NCBI GenBank assembly: GCA_002454845.1
Contig: DKJQ01000162.1
Location: forward strand, 6,309 to 27,302
Length of the DNA: 20,994 bases
Direction: 5' to 3'
DNA from: Ignavibacteria bacterium UBA6688
GTDB lineage: Bacteria > Bacteroidota > Ignavibacteria > UBA10030
Of the stretch, positions 16,590 to 20,994 are shown in pieces (position 1 is the first letter of the stretch; every line of letters begins with the position of its first letter). The position numbers and the translations under genes were made by a program. A model generated the notes under the pieces. It saw only the letters and a program-made list of their open reading frames with translations, was not told where the DNA came from and ran no database searches.

Positions 16590-19367
16590 ATGGCTTCAGC
16601 CGACAGCTTTCAATCCAAGAAGACCTTGTCCGTGGGGGGTAAGGAGTATACCATGTATTCCCTGAAACCCCTCGAAGAGAAGTATCCGGAGCAGATGCAA
16701 CATCTCCCCATCTCTCTCAAAATTCTCCTGGAAAACCTGCTTCGGCACGAAGATGGCCGCGTCGTAAGAAAAGAAGATATTGAAGCTCTTGTCCATTGGG
16801 ATTCGAAGGCCCTGCCGGATAAGGAAATTGCCTTTATGCCGGCCCGGGTGCTGCTGCAGGATTTCACGGGTGTTCCGTGCGTCGTCGACCTTGCCGTAAT
16901 GCGCGACGCCATGATCAAGATGGGAGGAGACCCGAATAAGATCAACCCCCTCCAGCCTGTTGACCTGGTGATCGACCACTCCGTTCAGGTGGATGAGTAT
17001 GGCACGGATGCATCCTTCCTGCTCAATGTTGAAAAGGAATTCGAGCGGAACAAGGAGCGTTACGCTTTCCTGCGCTGGGGGCAACAGGGATTCAAAAACT
17101 TTCGCGTCGTGCCGCCGGGGACCGGAATTGTGCATCAGATCAACCTCGAGTATCTCGCAAAAACCGTCTTTACAGCCAAGGCCGGCGCTGAAACGCTTGC
17201 GTATCCCGACACGCTGGTCGGGACCGATTCTCATACCACCATGATCAACGGGCTTGGAGTTCTCGGTTGGGGCGTCGGTGGGATCGAAGCGGAGGCGGCC
17301 ATGCTGGGACAGCCCATCTCGATGTTGATTCCGCAGGTGGTCGGGTTCAAACTGTACGGGAAACTGCGGCCCGGCGCGACGGCGACCGATCTGGTCCTGA
17401 CCGTCACCCAGGTCTTGCGCAAGAAAGGGGTTGTTGGAAAATTTGTCGAGTTTTATGGTGAAGGGCTCTCCACGCTAAGCCTCGCCGATCGTGCAACCAT
17501 TGGGAACATGGCGCCGGAGTACGGGGCAACCATGGGGTTCTTCCCCGTCGATCAGGAGACGTTAAACTATCTCCGATTCACCGGACGCAGTTCCGAGGTC
17601 GTCGCCCTTGCCGAAGCCTACTGCAAAGAACAAGGGCTCTTCCATCATCGCGGATCTCCCGAACCTGTTTTTACGGATGTCGTCGAGATGGATCTTGCCG
17701 TGGTGGAGCCAAGCCTTGCCGGACCCAAGCGCCCGCAGGATAGGGTCCCCCTTTCCTCTTCGAAGCGATCCTTCCGCAGCGCGCTCATCGATATGCTGGA
17801 AGCAAAAGGGGCAACCCTTAATCGCCCGGCAGTTGCTCAATGGGTCGACGAAGGGGGGACCGTTTCCGTCGATATGATCGACCAATCCATTGCTGAGAAC
17901 TGCCTCAAGACCGTTCACGTGACGAAGAACGGATTGGAGTTCGACCTGAGGCACGGCTCCGTGGTCATTGCGTCGATCACGAGTTGCACGAATACGTCGA
18001 ACCCATCGGTCATGGTCGCCGCAGGCCTGCTGGCAAAAAAGGCCGTCGAACGCGGGCTCACTTCCAAGCCGTGGGTGAAAACAAGTCTTGCCCCGGGTTC
18101 GAAGGTGGTCACGGATTATCTTGCCGAGGCAGCCCTGGATCGCCCGCTCAATCAACTCGGTTTCCATCTCGTCGGGTACGGATGCACGACGTGTATCGGT
18201 AACAGCGGACCCCTTTCCGAACCGATCGCGAAAGCGGTCCAGGAAAACGACCTCATCGCCGTGTCGGTCCTCTCCGGCAACAGGAACTTCGAGGGACGCA
18301 TTAACCCGCACGTCCGGGCCAATTACCTCGCCTCCCCTCCGCTGGTGGTCGCGTACGCGCTTGCCGGGACAATGAACACGGACCTGCAGACTGAACCGAT
18401 CGGTACCGGCAGCGACGGGAAGCCGGTGTACCTCAAAGACATCTGGCCCTCTCCTGAAGAAGTCGAGAAAACCATGCGTGCCTGCGTCAAATCAGAGATG
18501 TTTCTTAAACAGTACGCGAACGTCTTTGATGGAGGGACGGAATGGCAAACGCTCCCCACTCCCACTGGCGCACAATACCTGTGGGATGACGCATCGACAT
18601 ACATCAAGGCGGCTCCCTTCTTCGAAAATCTCCCCAAACATCCGCAAGCCCTCAAAGACATCACCGGAGCACGGGTCCTTGCCGTTCTGGGCGACTCGGT
18701 GACAACAGACCATATTTCCCCGGCAGGTTCCATCTCTCTGAAGAGCCCTGCGGGTCGATACCTGATGGACCGAGGGGTCGATCCGAAGGACTTTAACTCG
18801 TACGGTTCACGACGCGGTAACCATGAGGTGATGATGCGCGGGACCTTTGCCAACATCAGGCTCCGAAACCTGATGGCCCCCGGAACCGAAGGGGCGTGGG
18901 CAATCCATCCTTCTTCCAGGGACCCGATTTTCATCTACGATGCTGCCATGAAATATAAAGAAGAGGGGATCCCCCTGGTGGTCATCGCCGGAAAGGAGTA
19001 CGGCTCCGGTTCCTCCCGTGACTGGGCCGCAAAGGGGCCCCGGTTGTTGGGAGTCAAGGCGGTTATTGCAGAGAGCTTCGAAAGAATTCACAGAAGCAAC
19101 CTGGTCGGGATGGGGGTACTCCCGCTGCAATTCCAGGATGGTCAAACCGCCCAATTACTCGGCCTCACCGGTTTCGAAACCTACTCCGTCGAAGGAATTG
19201 TCCAGGGACTGCACCCGCGACAAACATTGATGGTGAGGGTCAAAGATGCTCAAGGGTCGGTCAAAACTTTCCCCGTGGTCTCACGGATCGATACACCCAA
19301 TGAGGTCGATTATTACAGGAATGACGGGATCCTTCAATATGTCCTGCGCCAGCTCTTGAAGGGATAG
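16590..19367 (+). CDS. acnA: Aconitate hydratase, AcnA/IRP1 type
   Basis: The start is the ATG at 16590 (MASADSFQSKK), six bases after GGAGG. The 925-residue enzyme interconverts citrate and isocitrate in the TCA cycle in the cytoplasm. Family signatures are VGTDSHTTMINGLGVLGWGVGGIEAE, SCTNTSNPSVM, GCTTCIGNSG, GNRNFEGR, GDSVTTDHISPAGS and GKEYGSGSSRDWAAKG. The three [4Fe-4S] ligands are Cys466, Cys532 and Cys535. The length is slightly above E. coli AcnA (891). The domain order, with the swivel domain at the C-terminus, is that of AcnA rather than AcnB. It is monocistronic by appearance: divergent from the TlpA-like gene and followed by a terminator-like hairpin. Confidence 0.96.
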   Translation: MASADSFQSKKTLSVGGKEYTMYSLKPLEEKYPEQMQHLPISLKILLENLLRHEDGRVVRKEDIEALVHWDSKALPDKEIAFMPARVLLQDFTGVPCVVDLAVMRDAMIKMGGDPNKINPLQPVDLVIDHSVQVDEYGTDASFLLNVEKEFERNKERYAFLRWGQQGFKNFRVVPPGTGIVHQINLEYLAKTVFTAKAGAETLAYPDTLVGTDSHTTMINGLGVLGWGVGGIEAEAAMLGQPISMLIPQVVGFKLYGKLRPGATATDLVLTVTQVLRKKGVVGKFVEFYGEGLSTLSLADRATIGNMAPEYGATMGFFPVDQETLNYLRFTGRSSEVVALAEAYCKEQGLFHHRGSPEPVFTDVVEMDLAVVEPSLAGPKRPQDRVPLSSSKRSFRSALIDMLEAKGATLNRPAVAQWVDEGGTVSVDMIDQSIAENCLKTVHVTKNGLEFDLRHGSVVIASITSCTNTSNPSVMVAAGLLAKKAVERGLTSKPWVKTSLAPGSKVVTDYLAEAALDRPLNQLGFHLVGYGCTTCIGNSGPLSEPIAKAVQENDLIAVSVLSGNRNFEGRINPHVRANYLASPPLVVAYALAGTMNTDLQTEPIGTGSDGKPVYLKDIWPSPEEVEKTMRACVKSEMFLKQYANVFDGGTEWQTLPTPTGAQYLWDDASTYIKAAPFFENLPKHPQALKDITGARVLAVLGDSVTTDHISPAGSISLKSPAGRYLMDRGVDPKDFNSYGSRRGNHEVMMRGTFANIRLRNLMAPGTEGAWAIHPSSRDPIFIYDAAMKYKEEGIPLVVIAGKEYGSGSSRDWAAKGPRLLGVKAVIAESFERIHRSNLVGMGVLPLQFQDGQTAQLLGLTGFETYSVEGIVQGLHPRQTLMVRVKDAQGSVKTFPVVSRIDTPNEVDYYRNDGILQYVLRQLLKG

Positions 19368-19383
19368 AAACCCCCCGGCGGCG

Positions 19384-19418
19384 GAAAAGGGGAGGCAGCA
19401 GAGTCTTGACCCCTTTTC
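19384..19418 (+). terminator. Terminator-like hairpin after aconitase
   Basis: GAAAAGGGG (19384-19392) pairs with CCCCTTTTC (19410-19418) across a 17-base loop, followed by the pyrimidine run TCTCTT. It starts 17 bases past the aconitase stop. The long loop and imperfect U-tract make it moderate rather than certain. No clear promoter was seen between it and the zinc-ribbon gene. Confidence 0.5.
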
Positions 19419-19463
19419 TCTCTTCCCTGCATCCTATCACCAGGACTTATCAAAAGGAATAGT

Positions 19464-19697
19464 ATGCCCATTTATGATTATCGATGTAACTCCTGCGGGA
19501 AGACCTACGATGTGTACCATAAAGTGCGCGAGGTGACAGCGGATGTCTCCTGCCCCTCGTGCAACTCGCTTGAGTACACCAAACTCATGTCCATCCCGGC
19601 ACCGGCAACGGCCGTTTCGGGAAGCTCTCAGGGTTCTCCCTCCTCCTCATCGTGTGAAACGGGCGGGTGTTGCGGCGGCTCGTGCGGAATCAATTAA
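19464..19697 (+). CDS. FmdB-family zinc-ribbon protein with Cys-rich tail
   Basis: This 77-residue protein opens with MPIYDYRC, the hallmark of the FmdB putative regulatory family. A zinc ribbon uses Cys8, Cys11, Cys30 and Cys33 (CNSC and CPSC). A Ser-rich linker leads to a second cysteine cluster with Cys64, Cys69, Cys70 and Cys74 (SCETGGCCGGSCG), which may bind another metal or undergo redox change. AAAAGGAAT precedes the ATG. It heads a run of sulfur-related genes, with the next start 20 bases downstream. The function of FmdB-like proteins is poorly known; regulation of metal or sulfur metabolism is suggested only by family name and context. Confidence 0.85.
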   Translation: MPIYDYRCNSCGKTYDVYHKVREVTADVSCPSCNSLEYTKLMSIPAPATAVSGSSQGSPSSSSCETGGCCGGSCGIN

Positions 19698-19716
19698 AGC
19701 AACTCCGGGGATATCC

Positions 19717-20127
19717 TTGAAAACAACCTTCATCATCCTCACACTCGTTATTATCACTCTCGCAGGATTCAGTTTTATGGAACAGGAAAGCGGAAGACGA
19801 ACCATAACCGTTCAGGAAACTCACACACTCATGCAGTCGGACACTTCGGTACTTTTCCTCGATGTGCGGACACCGCAAGAATGGAGCGGGAGTTCCGGGC
19901 GCCTCGAAGGGGCGATCCTCATCCCTCTTCAGGACCTGGAGGAGCGGATGCATGAGCTCGATCCCCACAAGGAGAAAACGATCATCGCGTACTGTCGTTC
20001 CGGGAATCGAAGTGGAACAGCGGCACGCATGCTGGCAGCAAAAGGATTCAAAGCGGCCAACATGCTTGGAGGAATGATCCGGTGGAACGCGGACCTGCTT
20101 CCGGTCGCGCGGGAGACGGGCCAATGA
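19717..20127 (+). CDS. Membrane-anchored single-domain rhodanese
   Basis: The start is taken as TTG at 19717, preceded by GGGGATATCC, because it follows the zinc-ribbon stop and gives a proper N-terminal membrane helix (KTTFIILTLVIITLAGF). The product is 136 residues. The rhodanese domain contains FLDVRTPQEWSGSSGRLEGAILIPLQ and the active-site loop YCRSGNRSG with catalytic Cys93. Rhodaneses carry persulfide sulfur on this Cys. The domain probably faces the periplasm. The stop overlaps the next gene as ATGA. An ATG at MEQESGRR would remove the membrane helix and is less likely. Confidence 0.85.
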   Translation: MKTTFIILTLVIITLAGFSFMEQESGRRTITVQETHTLMQSDTSVLFLDVRTPQEWSGSSGRLEGAILIPLQDLEERMHELDPHKEKTIIAYCRSGNRSGTAARMLAAKGFKAANMLGGMIRWNADLLPVARETGQ

Positions 20128-20513
20128 ACGGAGAGATCTTCCTTGGCGTGCTCATCGCGCTTATCGTGTTGTTTGCTCTGCGAAAAATGTGGATGGCGCG
20201 ATCGGTCCCAAGCTATTCACCCTCGGAGGTCCGGGAGAAATTGAAGAATTCCCATGACGCCATCCTGCTGGACGTGCGCACGAACGGGGAACGGAAGCAC
20301 GGGCACATTCAGGGCTCGCTGCACATCCCGTTGCACAACATCGTCCGGCAATCCGACACGCTGAACAAGTACCGGAACAAAGAGATCATTTGTTATTGCC
20401 AGAGCGGAAACAGATCTGTCTCCGCCGCGCTCAGGTTGAAGAAACTCGGCTTTACCGTGGCCAACATGCAAGGGGGGATCGGGGAATGGAACTTCCAACA
20501 ACTCGGCGGCTGA
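20124..20513 (+). CDS. Second membrane-anchored rhodanese
   Basis: The start is the ATG at 20124 (MNGEIFLGVL), coupled to the previous gene by a 4-base ATGA overlap, giving 129 residues. An N-terminal membrane helix (about 4-20) precedes a rhodanese domain with LLDVRTNGERKHGHIQGSLHIPL. The active loop CYCQSGNRS has catalytic Cys92 and a second Cys at 90, which could form a disulfide or pass on sulfur. It is clearly related to the preceding rhodanese but divergent, so the pair is probably an old duplication with separate partners. The 3' end overlaps the DUF6132 gene by 28 bases. Confidence 0.88.
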   Translation: MNGEIFLGVLIALIVLFALRKMWMARSVPSYSPSEVREKLKNSHDAILLDVRTNGERKHGHIQGSLHIPLHNIVRQSDTLNKYRNKEIICYCQSGNRSVSAALRLKKLGFTVANMQGGIGEWNFQQLGG

Positions 20514-20722
20514 TCGGCTGGACGAAACGCCTCCTCCCCGTGCTCATCGGCGCGACCGGAGGCTTCGCGTATTATTATTTCATCGGGTGCGTCTCCGGAA
20601 CCTGTCCGATCACCAGCAACCCCTGGACCAGCACGGGGTACGGTATGTTGCTGGGAATCATCGCAACTTGGGGAACGGGCCGGCCCCGGGACGAACAACG
20701 AAAAGATAAAGGAGCCACATAA
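20486..20722 (+). CDS. DUF6132 family small membrane protein
   Basis: The start is the ATG at 20486 (MELPTTRRLIGW), placed by a GGGG-rich site inside the end of the rhodanese gene. The product is 78 residues. It has two membrane segments (about 15-33 and 52-63) and the signature GCVSGTCPITSNPWTSTGYG between them, which I recognise as DUF6132. The two Cys (GCVSGTC) lie near the membrane surface and could exchange sulfur with the rhodaneses. The stop overlaps the next start by one base (TAATG). No function is established for the family that I can cite. Confidence 0.75.
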   Translation: MELPTTRRLIGWTKRLLPVLIGATGGFAYYYFIGCVSGTCPITSNPWTSTGYGMLLGIIATWGTGRPRDEQRKDKGAT

Positions 20723-20994
20723 TGCAATATGGATTTTCCAAAACGGTATCGCTGGGATTTGAGGCGGCGATAGAAAAGGTCACGCAGGAGCTCGCAAAAG
20801 AAGGGTTCGGCGTTCTCACTTCGATCGATGTGCGGGAAACGCTGAAGAAGAAACTCCAGGTCGACTTCCCTCGATATACCATCCTGGGCGCATGTAACCC
20901 GCCATTCGCGCTTCAGGCATTGACTGCCGAAGAACAAATCGGCCTTCTCCTCCCTTGTAATGTGATCGTGTATGAAAAAGAGGGAAGGACCGTG
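20722..20994 (+). CDS. DUF302 family protein, cut by window end
   Basis: The ATG at 20722 opens a frame of 91 codons still open at the window edge. The sequence MQYGFSKTVSLGFEAAIEKV, then LTSIDVRETLKKKL, ILGACNPPFA and LLLPCNVIVYE is typical of DUF302 (usually about 130 residues), so only the C-terminus is missing. GGAGCC lies 8 bases upstream. The two Cys (in GACNPP and LPCNV) are commonly seen in the family. DUF302 proteins often sit beside rhodaneses and thiol-redox genes; their role is not known. Confidence 0.88.
   Translation, partial: MQYGFSKTVSLGFEAAIEKVTQELAKEGFGVLTSIDVRETLKKKLQVDFPRYTILGACNPPFALQALTAEEQIGLLLPCNVIVYEKEGRTV

Noticed and set aside
17562..18311. A 249-codon minus-strand frame within aconitase
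   Set aside because: Aconitase motifs on the plus strand run through the whole interval; the opposite frame has no features.

Overview
The window is 20,994 bases of gene-dense bacterial chromosome, about 55% GC by eye. It most resembles the Bacteroidota/Ignavibacteria side of the FCB group. The evidence is a type IX secretion (T9SS) C-terminal sorting domain on an M1 peptidase, a DUF6132 protein, a MoaC-MoaB fusion, and promoter-like sites of the Bacteroidota form TTG-N20-TAnnTTTG. Strong GGAGG-type ribosome binding sites are common, which is less typical of Bacteroidia and Flavobacteriia. I cannot name a genus. No mobile element, CRISPR array, tRNA or rRNA was seen, and no gene-free stretch exceeds 300 bases.

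Positions 1-7630 (minus strand) hold one compact envelope operon. Its order is a giant secreted TPR protein, an outer-membrane beta-barrel, a membrane-anchored SPOR protein, ExbB, ExbD and TonB. It has a good upstream promoter with a palindrome in the spacer, and a hairpin after tonB. It looks like a dedicated, self-contained TonB-type energised machine. The barrel has a TonB-box-like segment but no recognisable plug domain.

Positions 7809-11628 (minus strand) encode carbamoyl-phosphate synthase large subunit as two separate genes. The break falls inside the oligomerisation domain. A complete small secreted Spy/CpxP-like gene sits exactly at the break and overlaps both halves. A promoter lies upstream of the first half. 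No carA is present in the window.

Positions 11639-16448 (minus strand) carry a large TlpA-like thioredoxin-fold protein, a perfect terminator hairpin, the MoaC-MoaB fusion for molybdenum cofactor synthesis, and a secreted M1 aminopeptidase with a T9SS sorting domain.

Positions 16551-20994 (plus strand) begin with an AcnA-type aconitase that is divergent from the TlpA-like gene and followed by a terminator-like hairpin. A tight, overlapping cluster follows: an FmdB-type zinc ribbon, two membrane-anchored rhodaneses, a DUF6132 protein and a DUF302 protein cut by the window edge. This looks like a sulfur or thiol-handling module.
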